Positions 7,728 to 15,397 are shown, counted from the stretch's first letter. The stretch is DNA of 38,751 nucleotides from Asaia bogorensis (GCA_945905835.1 CAMDQJ010000030.1:1-38751), one strand, 5' to 3'. Translations and numbers: made by a program. The notes: generated from the sequence alone by a model not told the origin.

Positions 7728-8198
7728 ATGGTTAAGTTTACGTGGGTTATCGCGGCAGGCCTGATGGCCAGCGCGACGGGCTGCGTCGAGACGATGGATA
7801 CCAGCTACAGCCCGGGATACGGCGACGGCTACAACAGCGGTTACAGCAACAGCGGTTACAACGGCGGCTACTACAGCCAGCCCGCCTACTACCGCCCGGC
7901 GCCCGTCAATAACTACTACTACTCGCCGGCGCCGACGGTGGTGCACGACACGCGCTACGTGCCCGTGCCCGTACCGGCGCCTGCGGCACGGCCGGCCGAG
8001 CGCAACGATCGGCGGGACGGCAATCGCGACGCCAACGTGCAGCATCGCAACGACCGCACGCCGCCGGTGGCGACGCAGACCACGCCGGCGGCCAACAACA
8101 ACGGCCAGCAGCAGCAGACCAACCGCAAGCGCGGCACTCCGCAGGATCGCGATGGCGACGGCAAGCCCGATGCGCCGCACACGGCCCGGCGCAGCTAG
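7728..8198 (+). CDS. Small Tyr/Gly-rich lipoprotein, unknown function
   Basis: This is a 156-residue protein with a signal peptide and lipobox: hydrophobic residues 4-15, then ASATGC, where the Cys at about residue 19 would be lipidated, anchoring it to the outer or inner membrane. Residues 25-75 are low complexity (YGDGYNSGYSNSGYNGGYY, YYRPAP, NNYYYSPAP). The rest is Pro/Ala/Arg/Asn/Gln-rich. Near the C-terminus DRDGDGKPD looks like a single Ca-binding thrombospondin-3/dockerin-type loop. The start is set by AGGAGAG, which is buried in a hairpin. It stands alone between two terminators and is probably monocistronic. I do not recognise a family. A surface or stress-related role is a guess based on composition. 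Confidence 0.8.
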   Translation: MVKFTWVIAAGLMASATGCVETMDTSYSPGYGDGYNSGYSNSGYNGGYYSQPAYYRPAPVNNYYYSPAPTVVHDTRYVPVPVPAPAARPAERNDRRDGNRDANVQHRNDRTPPVATQTTPAANNNGQQQQTNRKRGTPQDRDGDGKPDAPHTARRS

Positions 8199-8229
8199 TT
8201 AGTCTGGGAGACGCGTGTAAGAGTAACGG

Positions 8230-8265
8230 AGAGGCGGAACGGGCACACCGTTCCGCCTCTTTCAT
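8230..8265 (+). terminator. Strong Rho-independent terminator after the lipoprotein gene
   Basis: AGAGGCGGAACGG (8230-8242) pairs perfectly over 13 bp with CCGTTCCGCCTCT (8248-8260) around the loop GCACA, followed by TTCATT. It sits 31 bp after the lipoprotein stop and touches the convergent CoA-transferase stop. There is no T-run on the opposite strand, so it mainly serves plus-strand transcription. Confidence 0.85.
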
Positions 8266-9428
8266 TACGGCTTCTTTCTCTTGAGCTCCGCATCGTGCTG
8301 GCCGAGCGTCGGCGCGGCGCGGCGCATTTGCGTCGGCGTCGCCGACATCTTGATCGGCAGGCCGAGCGTCTTCTGGCGGCCGGCCTTGGCGTGCTCGACC
8401 TCGGCCACCATGCCGCGCGCCAGGATCTGCGGGTCGGTGAAGACCTCGTCGTGATGCAGCACCGGGCCGGCCGGAATGCCGGCAGCCTCGAGCGCGGTCA
8501 TCCACTCGGCCGTGGTCTTCTTGCCGACCTGCTCCTGCAGCGCCGCCACTATCGCGTCGTTGTTCTTCACGCGCATGGCATTGGTCGTAAAGCGCGGATC
8601 CTCCACCAGCTCCGGCCGGCCAACGAGGCCGCAGAGCGTGCGGAAGAAATTCTGCTGCGACGCGCCGATGGTCATCCAGCCGTCGGCAGTCTTGAACACC
8701 TGGTAGGGCGAGGAACCGCGATGGCCCTGCCCGAGCTTTTCCGGCCGCTTGCCGTTGGCGAAATAGTTGGCGGCCTCGTAGACGCCGAGCGAGACGGTGG
8801 CTTCGAGCAGCGAGGTCTCGACCCACTGGCCCTCGCCCGTCTTCTGCCGCGCCTGCAGGGCGGCCAGCACGCCGATGGTGAGATAGAGGCCGGCGCCGAC
8901 ATCGGAGATGGCGAGCGGAATGCGGTAGGGCGGGCCGTCCTTGGGCCCGGTCACCGACATCAGGCCCGACATCGCTTGGATGATGAGGTCGAAGCCGCCG
9001 CGGCTGGAATAGGGGCCCGTCTGGCCGAAGCCCGAGATCGAGCCCAGCACCAGGCGCGGGTTGCGCGCGTGCAACGCCTCCCAGCCGATACCGAGACGCT
9101 TGATCACACCGGCGCGAAAATTCTCCAGCACCACGTCGGCGCGCTCGGCCATCTCCCAGAAGATCGCGAGGTCGTCCTTGTCCTTGAGGTCGAGCCGGAT
9201 GCCGCGCTTGTTGCGGTTCCACAGCATGAAGCACGCCGACTCGCCCTCGATGAAGGGCGGCGCACCGCGGATGGCATCGCCCTGCGGGCTTTCGATCTTG
9301 ATGACGTCAGCTCCGAGATCAGCGAGCTGCATGCCGCAGAACGGCCCCGACAGATGGGTCGTCAGGTCGAGGACGAGGAGCCCGTCGAGCGGGCCGGTGC
9401 CCTTGTCAGCCAACGTACTTCCGGACAT
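8265..9428 (-). CDS. Class III (CaiB/BaiF-type) CoA-transferase
   Basis: This 387-residue enzyme moves CoA between a carboxylate and an acyl-CoA in the cytoplasm. The N-terminal core is clear (GPLDGLLVLDLTTHLSGPF, DLGADVIKIE near 37-46, NRNKRGIRLDL, FRAGVIKRLG). The catalytic Asp176 sits in PLAISDVGAG. The C-terminal part, with GRPELVEDPRF and GIPAGPV, is typical of the family, and the length is slightly short but normal for the clade. The proposed ATG at 9428 lies 23 bp inside the preceding thioredoxin-like gene, with no strong ribosome site visible; an internal start a few codons later is possible. The substrate is unknown. Confidence 0.9.
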   Translation of the reverse strand: MSGSTLADKGTGPLDGLLVLDLTTHLSGPFCGMQLADLGADVIKIESPQGDAIRGAPPFIEGESACFMLWNRNKRGIRLDLKDKDDLAIFWEMAERADVVLENFRAGVIKRLGIGWEALHARNPRLVLGSISGFGQTGPYSSRGGFDLIIQAMSGLMSVTGPKDGPPYRIPLAISDVGAGLYLTIGVLAALQARQKTGEGQWVETSLLEATVSLGVYEAANYFANGKRPEKLGQGHRGSSPYQVFKTADGWMTIGASQQNFFRTLCGLVGRPELVEDPRFTTNAMRVKNNDAIVAALQEQVGKKTTAEWMTALEAAGIPAGPVLHHDEVFTDPQILARGMVAEVEHAKAGRQKTLGLPIKMSATPTQMRRAAPTLGQHDAELKRKKP

Positions 9429-9792
9429 CGGCCATGATGATCGGCCAGGAATTGCCGCCGAGCTGGTTGTCGATGATGCGGCCGTTGCGCACCACCAGGA
9501 AGCGCGGCGTGCCATTCTTCATCGGCAGCTGATCGAGGATCGGCCGCAGCTCGTCGGGCCAGAAGCGCACCTGGTAGGCTTCCCTGAGCTTGGGCGATTC
9601 GACCTCGATCCAGCGCACCTGCTTGTACTCCGGCGAGGCGAGCCAGCTCGCCTTGTAGGCGTTCTTCCAGCGCGTGCAGGGTTCGCAGTCCCAGCCGCCG
9701 ACATAGATGACGGTGAGCGCCGGCTGGGCTTCAGCGGAAACCAGCGCGGTGGAGCTCAGCAGCCCGGCAAGGAGGAAGGCGCGGCGATTCAT
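9406..9792 (-). CDS. Exported thioredoxin-like CxxC protein
   Basis: This is a 128-residue protein with a signal peptide (MNRRAFLLAGLLSSTALVSA, cleavage about residue 22) and a thioredoxin-like fold. LTVIYVGGWDCEPC gives the first strand and CxxC (Cys36, Cys39), and NGTPRFLVVRNGRIID near residues 92-107 resembles the cis-Pro and beta-strand region. It would be a periplasmic thiol oxidoreductase or reductase-like protein. Its 3' end overlaps the CoA-transferase start by 23 bp. It diverges from prmB with only 26 bp between the start codons, so the promoters must overlap. The partner protein is unknown. Confidence 0.75.
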   Translation of the reverse strand: MNRRAFLLAGLLSSTALVSAEAQPALTVIYVGGWDCEPCTRWKNAYKASWLASPEYKQVRWIEVESPKLREAYQVRFWPDELRPILDQLPMKNGTPRFLVVRNGRIIDNQLGGNSWPIIMADVRKYVG

Positions 9793-9818
9793 AGGCGATT
9801 GCGCTAGTATAAGGCCGC

Positions 9819-10733
9819 ATGCCCCCTTCCAACAAGCCGACCCTCGCCACCCTGGGCGACTTCTTTCGCGGTGCCGAACGACGTTTTCGTGCCGCCCGCC
9901 TGGGCTATGGTCATGGCACGACCAATGCCCGCGACGAGGCGGCCTTCATGGTGCTGGAAGGCCTCGGCCTGCCGATCGACCGGCTGGAGCCCTATCTCGA
10001 CGTCACTCTGTCTGCAGCCGAGAAGAAGAAGCTCTCGCAGCTGATCGAACGGCGAATCGAGGAGCGCCTGCCCGCGCCCTATCTGCTGGGCTGCGCCTAC
10101 ATGCATGGCATACGATTCCATGCCGACCGCCGCGCGCTGATCCCGCGCTCCTTCATCGGCGACATGCTGGCTTACGGTACCCTGCCCTATGGCGATCCCG
10201 GCGACGTGCGCTCGGTGCTCGATCTCTGCACCGGCTCGGGCTGTCTCGCGATCCTCGCCGCCCTCACCTTCCCGCGCGCGAAGATCGACGCCGCCGATCT
10301 CTCAGCCGACGCGCTGGCACTGGCCAAGAAGAACGTCGCCGCGCATCGCCTGGGCGACCGCGTCGCGCTTCATCGCGGCGATCTGTTCGCCCCGCTCAAG
10401 GGCGGGCGCTACGACCTCATCATCAGCAATCCGCCCTATGTTGATGCGGCGGCGATGAACAAGCTGCCCGCGGAGTATCGACACGAGCCACGCATGGCGC
10501 TGGCGGCCGGCAGCGACGGTCTCGACATCATGCATCGGATTCTGGCCGAAGCGCCGAAGCATCTTGCCGCCAAAGGCGCACTTCTGTGCGAGGTCGGCCG
10601 TGGCAAGCCGCGACTCGAAGCGGCCTACCCGACGACGCCCTTCCTCTGGCTCGATACGGAGCAGAGCGAAGGCGAGGTGTTCTGGCTGGAGGCTAGGAGT
10701 CTCCCAGGCAAATCCCCAGCGCTCGCGCGGTAG
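9819..10733 (+). CDS. prmB: Ribosomal protein L3 N5-glutamine methyltransferase PrmB
   Basis: This is a 304-residue SAM-dependent methyltransferase of the HemK/PrmA class that methylates a glutamine of ribosomal protein L3. The SAM-binding motif DLCTGSGCLAI is at 135-145, and the glutamine-binding NPPY at 204-207. The block following NPPY (LPAEYRHEP...ALAAGSDGLD) is the feature that separates PrmB from the release-factor enzyme PrmC. The start at 9819 aligns with the family N-terminus (DFFRGAERRF). The 3' end overlaps the convergent phosphofructokinase gene by 41 bp. It is a housekeeping gene embedded in an accessory neighbourhood. Confidence 0.93.
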   Translation: MPPSNKPTLATLGDFFRGAERRFRAARLGYGHGTTNARDEAAFMVLEGLGLPIDRLEPYLDVTLSAAEKKKLSQLIERRIEERLPAPYLLGCAYMHGIRFHADRRALIPRSFIGDMLAYGTLPYGDPGDVRSVLDLCTGSGCLAILAALTFPRAKIDAADLSADALALAKKNVAAHRLGDRVALHRGDLFAPLKGGRYDLIISNPPYVDAAAMNKLPAEYRHEPRMALAAGSDGLDIMHRILAEAPKHLAAKGALLCEVGRGKPRLEAAYPTTPFLWLDTEQSEGEVFWLEARSLPGKSPALAR

Positions 10734-11766
10734 TGACCAACGAACCCGAAGGATCGACGGTGCGCGAGCGGCCGGCGACCTTTTCCAGCGACACGTCGAT
10801 CACCTTGCGGTTCCACCACGCCACCATGCGGTCGCGCGCGCCCTCGGCCAGCAGATCGACGGCGCGCACGCCGAGCGCGCTCGCCAGCAACCTGTCTTCG
10901 GCGGTCGGCTCAGCGCCGCGCTGCACGTGGCCCAGCACCGTGGCGCGCGCCTCGGCGCCAGTGGCGGCCGCCAGCCGCTGCGCCAGCCATTCACCCATGC
11001 CGTGCTTGGTCGGCGCATCGTCCTTCGGATCGGGCGGATCGCCCGACTTGCCCGCCGCCTCGGCCACCACGACCAGCACCACCCGCCGGCCGCGCTCGCG
11101 CAACGCCTCGATGTGTTTCGTGACATGCGCCAGCCGCCAGCCGATCTCGGGGATCAGCACGACATCGGCGGCGCCGGCGATGCCCGCGGCGATGGCGATG
11201 TGGCCGGCGTCGCGGCCCATCACCTCAAGCACCATGATGCGGTCGTGGCTGGCGCCGGTCGGCTGCAGGCGGTCAAGCGCCTCGGTGGCGATCGCAACCG
11301 CGGTCGAATAGCCAACGGCGCGCTCGGTGTTGGCGACGTCGTTGTCGATGGTCTTGGGCACACCGATGAAGGCGATGCCGGTCGGCGCGAACAGCCGGCG
11401 CAGGATGTCGAGGCTGCCGTCGCCACCGACGCCTATGAGTCCATCGAGCTTGAGACTCCTCAGTGCCTCTGCGACTTCGCCCGAGCGATCGCGCTTGCTG
11501 CCGTCGAACATGGGATAGGCGAAGGGATCGCCGCGGTTGGTGCTGCCGAGGAAAGTGCCGCCCTGGCGCGCGACAACCGCCCCGAGCCGCGCCGGATCGA
11601 GCTCGCGCGCATCGACAGGACGGTCGAGCAGGCCGAGCGTGCCGTAGCCGATGCCGATGGTCTTCCAGCCGTAACCATGATGCGCGCGCAGCGTCACGGC
11701 GCGGATCACGGCGTTGAGGCCGGCGCAGTCGCCGCCGCTGGTCAGGATGCCGATTCGTTTGGTCAT
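10693..11766 (-). CDS. pfkA: 6-phosphofructokinase
   Basis: This 357-residue enzyme phosphorylates fructose 6-phosphate in glycolysis. GGDCAGLN begins at residue 11 for phosphate binding, GGDGS is at 114-118, and PKTIDND is at 137-143 with the catalytic Asp141. Gly in GGDGS (rather than the Asp of GGDD) points to ATP as donor, while the Lys in PKTIDND is shared with PPi-type and group III ATP enzymes. The ATP assignment is therefore likely but not proven. MGRDAGH near residue 184 and GHVQRG near 275 are substrate and effector blocks. The 3' end overlaps prmB by 41 bp. It diverges from the GNAT gene with a 27-bp gap. Confidence 0.92.
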   Translation of the reverse strand: MTKRIGILTSGGDCAGLNAVIRAVTLRAHHGYGWKTIGIGYGTLGLLDRPVDARELDPARLGAVVARQGGTFLGSTNRGDPFAYPMFDGSKRDRSGEVAEALRSLKLDGLIGVGGDGSLDILRRLFAPTGIAFIGVPKTIDNDVANTERAVGYSTAVAIATEALDRLQPTGASHDRIMVLEVMGRDAGHIAIAAGIAGAADVVLIPEIGWRLAHVTKHIEALRERGRRVVLVVVAEAAGKSGDPPDPKDDAPTKHGMGEWLAQRLAAATGAEARATVLGHVQRGAEPTAEDRLLASALGVRAVDLLAEGARDRMVAWWNRKVIDVSLEKVAGRSRTVDPSGSLVTTARALGICLGDS

Positions 11767-11793
11767 GCCGGAACTCCGCGCCTAAACTGGGAC

Positions 11794-12357
11794 ATGGTCA
11801 AGCGCGCCAAAAAACAGCCGACCTTCGACACCAAACGCCTGAGCGTGCGGCCCTTCAAGCTCGCCGACCTCGCAGCGCTACATGCGCTCTACGCCGATCC
11901 CGGCAACCTGCGCTATTGGGGTGGTGCTGCCTACGGCGACATCGAGCAGACGCGCCAGGCGATGTGCTGGCACCGCGCCTACCGGCCGCGCATCTACGTG
12001 ATGTGGGCGATCGAGGAGAAAAAGAGCGGCCGCATGATCGGCATGATCAACTATCACCACCGCCATATCCCGCAGAACCGCGTCGATGTCGGCTGGCTGA
12101 TCCTGCCGGAACTCCAGGGCAAGGGCCTGATGACCGAGGCGGCGCGCGCGCTCTTGCGCCACCTGTTCGACGATCTCGGCGTGCACAAGGTCGAGGCGCT
12201 GATCCGCTCGTCCAACAAGCCGTCGCAGGCGCTGGCCCGTCGCCTGGGGTTCCGCCTGGAGGGTGGCCCGATTCGCGACCGCTGGTTCGTTTCCGGTCTC
12301 TGGCATAGTGTCCTGATCTACGGCCTGATCGCTGGTGAGGAGTTGAGGAGCAGATAG
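11794..12357 (+). CDS. GNAT N-acetyltransferase (RimJ/RimL-like)
   Basis: This 187-residue acetyl-CoA-dependent N-acetyltransferase resembles the RimJ/RimL group. The pattern TKRLSVRPFKLADLAALHALYADP near residues 12-36 is the N-terminal strand and helix, WLILPELQGKGLMTEAARALL near 98-118 is motif A with a Q/R-x-x-G/A-like pyrophosphate loop, and SNKPSQALARRLGF (about 146-159) is the C-terminal motif. The start at 11794 is the only Met before the RLSVRPF strand. Its stop is immediately followed by the next ATG (TAGATG), so the three-gene set is an operon. The acceptor substrate is unknown. Confidence 0.9.
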   Translation: MVKRAKKQPTFDTKRLSVRPFKLADLAALHALYADPGNLRYWGGAAYGDIEQTRQAMCWHRAYRPRIYVMWAIEEKKSGRMIGMINYHHRHIPQNRVDVGWLILPELQGKGLMTEAARALLRHLFDDLGVHKVEALIRSSNKPSQALARRLGFRLEGGPIRDRWFVSGLWHSVLIYGLIAGEELRSR

Positions 12358-13527
12358 ATGCGGCCCGTCTTCGATCCCAGCACCGTCCACCGTTTCAAGC
12401 ATCCGGGCGCCGTCGACGCCGACGGCCACCTGCTCGAGGATGCGACCCTGTGGGAACGCTATATCGAGCCGAAGTTCCGCGACCGCGCGCTCCGCATCGG
12501 CCGCGACGCCGACGGGCTGGAATATCTGGAGATCGGCGGCGTGCCGAGCAAGCGCACGCGCCGCGGCTATCCCGCCACCTTGGGCCGCATGGGCCAGAAG
12601 GATCTCGACGTCTTCAAGCCGCATCCCGACAAGACCTACGCCGCCAACATGCCCTACGGCGCCTGCGACGCGGGCGAGCGCCTGAAGCTTCTCGACGCCG
12701 AGGGCCTCGAGGCAGCGGTGCTCTATCCCACGCTCGGCATCCTGTGGGAGGCCGAGCTGCAGGACATCGAACTGAGCCAAGCCTATTGCCGCGCCTACAA
12801 TCGCTGGATCGCGGATTTCTGCCGCGACTCGAAGGGCCGCCTCATCCCCATCGCGCATCTGTCGCTCGGCGATCCGGCGGCGGCCGCGATCGAGCTGGAG
12901 CGCGCGGTCAAGGACGGTTGCCGCGGCGCCTTCGTCGTGCCCTTCGTGTCGACGCACAAGGCACATGGCGATCCGGTGCACGATGCGGTCTATGCCAAGG
13001 CGGTCGAGCTCGACGTGCCGATCGCCATCCATCCCGCACATGAGCCATTCGAGCTGCGCTCGCCGCGCTTCGACAACGGCCATCGCTTCTTCCTGCTAGC
13101 CTCCGTCACGGCCGGCGAAGGCGTGCGCCAGGCCTTCACCACCTTCTTCGACTTCGCCACCTTCGACCGCTTCCCCAAGCTGAAACTGGTGCTGCTGGAA
13201 TGCGGCGCCGGCTGGATCGGCTACTGGCTCGACCGGCTCGATGGCGTCGTTGGCGCGACACATCTCGGCAACCGCGCGCCGCTCAAGCACATGCCGAGCG
13301 ACTATTTCCGCCGCCAGGTCTGGATCTCGGGCGATCCCGACGAGCGCACCCTGCCCGCCATGATGAAGACCTACGGCGCCGACCGCTTCTTCTGGGCGTC
13401 GGACTATCCGCATCCCGATCACACCGGCGACTATTTGCAGGCGCTGGAGGAGATGGCCGACGCGGTGCCGCCGGCCGAGCGCGCCGGACTTCTGGGCGGC
13501 AACGTGCGTCGCGCGTTCAAATTCTGA
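12358..13527 (+). CDS. Amidohydro_2 family metal-dependent hydrolase/decarboxylase
   Basis: This is a 389-residue TIM-barrel protein of the Amidohydro_2 (ACMSD-like) family, which includes decarboxylases and hydrolases of ring-cleavage products. The metal-site pattern is non-HxH: DADGH at 20-24 (Asp20/Asp22, His24), His225 in AIHPAHEP, and Asp349 in WASDYPHPD. The usual second barrel histidine is replaced by ECGAGW (about 281-286). That variant recurs in related proteins as I recall them, so it is not a defect unique to this copy. Start and stop are contiguous with the GNAT gene, and the VOC gene begins 13 bp downstream. The pairing suggests work on an aromatic ring-fission product, which is inference. 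Confidence 0.88.
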   Translation: MRPVFDPSTVHRFKHPGAVDADGHLLEDATLWERYIEPKFRDRALRIGRDADGLEYLEIGGVPSKRTRRGYPATLGRMGQKDLDVFKPHPDKTYAANMPYGACDAGERLKLLDAEGLEAAVLYPTLGILWEAELQDIELSQAYCRAYNRWIADFCRDSKGRLIPIAHLSLGDPAAAAIELERAVKDGCRGAFVVPFVSTHKAHGDPVHDAVYAKAVELDVPIAIHPAHEPFELRSPRFDNGHRFFLLASVTAGEGVRQAFTTFFDFATFDRFPKLKLVLLECGAGWIGYWLDRLDGVVGATHLGNRAPLKHMPSDYFRRQVWISGDPDERTLPAMMKTYGADRFFWASDYPHPDHTGDYLQALEEMADAVPPAERAGLLGGNVRRAFKF

Positions 13528-13540
13528 CGGAGAGACCGAC

Positions 13541-14113
13541 ATGGCCATCGACATCGCCAAGCTGAAAGCGCTCGCGCGACCCAAGGGCACGCCCTTCGCC
13601 ATCGGCAAGATCGGCCACGCTGTGCTGCATGTCAGCGACATCGAGCGCTCGACCAGCTTCTACGTCGAGGTGCTGGGCTTCCAGATCTCCGACGTCTATG
13701 GCGAGGACATGATGCCGGGCGGCATGGTGTTCATGCGCTTCAATCCCGACCATCACGGCGTCGCGCTGATCGGCGCGCTGAAGGGCCAGGCGGAAGGCCG
13801 CGACCTCAACCACATCGCCTTTGAGGTCGGCACGCTCGACGAGGTGCTGCGCGCCCGCGATCACCTCAAGCGCCACGGCGTCGCCGTGCATTTCGAGGGC
13901 CGCCGCCGCGCCGGCTGCCAGATAGCCGTCGAGTTCAAGGACCCCGACGGCCATCAGCTCGAGATCTACTGGGGCATCGACCAGGTCGGCAGCGACGGCA
14001 TGTCGCGGCCGGCCAACGAGTGGAAGGGTGCGCAAAGTCTTGCCCAGGCCATCGCCGATCCGGTGCACGGGCAGAACACGACGCTGTTCAATGCGGGGCT
14101 GAACAAGCGTTAA
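13541..14113 (+). CDS. VOC-family metalloprotein (extradiol dioxygenase/glyoxalase-like)
   Basis: This is a 190-residue vicinal-oxygen-chelate protein. Metal ligands in the expected spacing are His26 (GHAVLHV), His91 (LNHIAFEV) and Glu141 (HQLEIYW). These two His and one Glu form the facial triad of one-domain-pair extradiol dioxygenases and glyoxalase-like enzymes. A strong GGAGAG precedes the ATG. Residues 1-20 and 145-190 extend beyond the core. It is last in the GNAT-amidohydrolase-VOC operon. A role as ring-cleavage dioxygenase feeding the amidohydrolase is plausible but unproven. Confidence 0.88.
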   Translation: MAIDIAKLKALARPKGTPFAIGKIGHAVLHVSDIERSTSFYVEVLGFQISDVYGEDMMPGGMVFMRFNPDHHGVALIGALKGQAEGRDLNHIAFEVGTLDEVLRARDHLKRHGVAVHFEGRRRAGCQIAVEFKDPDGHQLEIYWGIDQVGSDGMSRPANEWKGAQSLAQAIADPVHGQNTTLFNAGLNKR

Positions 14114-14130
14114 ACCGGTACAATGGATGC

Positions 14131-14163
14131 GGCTGCCCGGCTTGCTGTCCACCGGCGGCAGCC
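14131..14163 (+). terminator. GC-rich hairpin after the VOC gene
   Basis: GGCTGCC (14131-14137) pairs with GGCAGCC (14157-14163), extendable by CGG/CCG with a two-base bulge. No T-run follows, so it may be a weak terminator or a processing hairpin. It is the only structure seen in the gap between 14114 and 14210. Confidence 0.3.
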
Positions 14164-14210
14164 TCTAGATTGCCCCTGGGTGTTTTGGGGTATCGGGTAA
14201 TCTACCAGTG

Positions 14211-14468
14211 ATGTCGATCGTCGCGCGGCTGGCGTCGCGCCTTGGTCTGCTCGCGTTTGTCGCGGCGGGGCTGGTTTCGGTCGGCCCGATGAACGAGGCC
14301 CACGCGGTCTGCACTACCATCGGCCTCACCGTCATCTGCACCGGCAATACGCCGGGCGGCTTCGGCGACGGTTCGCAGGACAATCTCAACATCACGGTCC
14401 AGCCGGCCGCACGGTCGGCAGCACCGACTCGCCGAATCCAGCCAGGCGGCATTCGCCTCTACTGGTGA
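14211..14468 (+). pseudogene. N-terminal fragment of an autotransporter-like outer-membrane protein
   Basis: This is an 85-residue open frame with a signal peptide (about residues 1-32, ending AHA). After it, VCTTIGLTVICTGNTPGGFGDG and QDNLNITVQPA resemble the start of the passenger domain of large alphaproteobacterial autotransporters (a Cys-x(n)-CTG, GFGDG, ITVQ-G-A pattern). The frame then turns to unrelated sequence and stops after 26 more codons, inside the convergent 14459 gene. A different frame just after ITVQ gives GRTVGSTDSP, which looks like the expected continuation, suggesting a frameshift and loss of the rest. No beta-barrel domain follows. It could also be a genuine small exported protein. 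Confidence 0.5.
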
Positions 14469-15367
14469 GCGACCGCCTTTTCGGCCAGCGCCGTATCCAC
14501 GGAAGTCTCGAACGGAATGTCCTTCGATAGCGCGCCGCCGGCGCGCATGGCGGCCTGCAGGCGGTCGTAGCCTTCGCGGGGGATCACCGGATCGGCCGCC
14601 CAGAGGTTGAGCGCGCGGTAGCGGTCGATGGCGGCGGCGAAGATCTTCTGGTCGACATCGGGGAAGAAGCTTTTGAGCAGCGGCGCGATCTCGGCGCCGC
14701 GCGTCTCCTTGAACCAGCGCAAGGTCTTGTAGAGGCCCTTGGTCATGGCCAGTAGCTCGTCGGCGCGCTTGGCCAGCACCTCGCGGCGCGTCACCAGCGT
14801 GGTGTAGGCGGTGAGGCCGCGCATGGCGGCGGCATACCAGACATGGCCGGCGCCCGAGGCCACAAGTTCCTCGGCATAGGGCTGGAAGACGTGAATGGCG
14901 TCGAGCTTGCCGGCGCGCAGCGCGGCGGCGTTTTCGGCCATGCTCGGCTTGGTCAGGCGGTCGAGCTTGGCGGGATCGACGCCGGCCCGCCTTATGTCGT
15001 CCTCGAGGCAGATCCACGGCGTCGGCACCTCGGAGACCGAGGCGAAGCGCTGGCCCACAAGATCGGCGAAGCGGAAATCGGGCTTTGGCCTGGCGCCTAT
15101 GATGAAGAACGGATCACGCGCCACGACATCGCAGAAGCAGACGAGATCCGCGGTCGGCTCGGTGTCGTGGGTGATCATGACGCGCAGCGGCCCACCCCAC
15201 ATGACGTCGACCTCGCCGGCGCGCAGCGCCCGGGCGGCGTCGGGCGGGCTGGGCGACGGCTTCAGCACCACCTCGACGCCGGCCTCCTTGAAGGCCCCGG
15301 TGGCATAGGCGGCATAGAACGGGGCGTAGAACAGGGCCCGGAAATTCTCGGACAGGACGATCGGCAT
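14459..15367 (-). CDS. NMT1/SsuA-like binding-fold protein without a signal peptide
   Basis: This is a 302-residue protein of the NMT1/SsuA-like periplasmic-binding fold (ABC-type nitrate/sulfonate/taurine receptor or THI5-like family). It starts MPIVLSENFRALFYAPFY, directly with the first beta-strand and the YAPFYAAYATGAF helix, so no export signal is present. AAGGAGCGG precedes the ATG and supports this start. VSEVPTPW near 115, VFQPYAEEL near 160 and an aligned C-terminus match the protein at 20947-21870, its paralog. No transport subunits face the same way nearby. It diverges from the signal-bearing SBP of a full ABC operon. The role is unclear: intracellular ligand binding, or an enzyme of a THI5-like type. 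Confidence 0.8.
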   Translation of the reverse strand: MPIVLSENFRALFYAPFYAAYATGAFKEAGVEVVLKPSPSPPDAARALRAGEVDVMWGGPLRVMITHDTEPTADLVCFCDVVARDPFFIIGARPKPDFRFADLVGQRFASVSEVPTPWICLEDDIRRAGVDPAKLDRLTKPSMAENAAALRAGKLDAIHVFQPYAEELVASGAGHVWYAAAMRGLTAYTTLVTRREVLAKRADELLAMTKGLYKTLRWFKETRGAEIAPLLKSFFPDVDQKIFAAAIDRYRALNLWAADPVIPREGYDRLQAAMRAGGALSKDIPFETSVDTALAEKAVAHQ

Positions 15368-15397
15368 GGCGTTCCGCTCCTTGAGGCGGCACGGATG

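Noticed and set aside
8295..9437. Long plus-strand open frame opposite the CoA-transferase
   Set aside because: It is antisense to a well-supported gene and shows only low-complexity Arg/His/Gly sequence.
10693..11766. PPi-dependent phosphofructokinase
   Set aside because: The GGDGS motif has Gly at the position where PPi enzymes have Asp, so the ATP form is more likely, although not certain.
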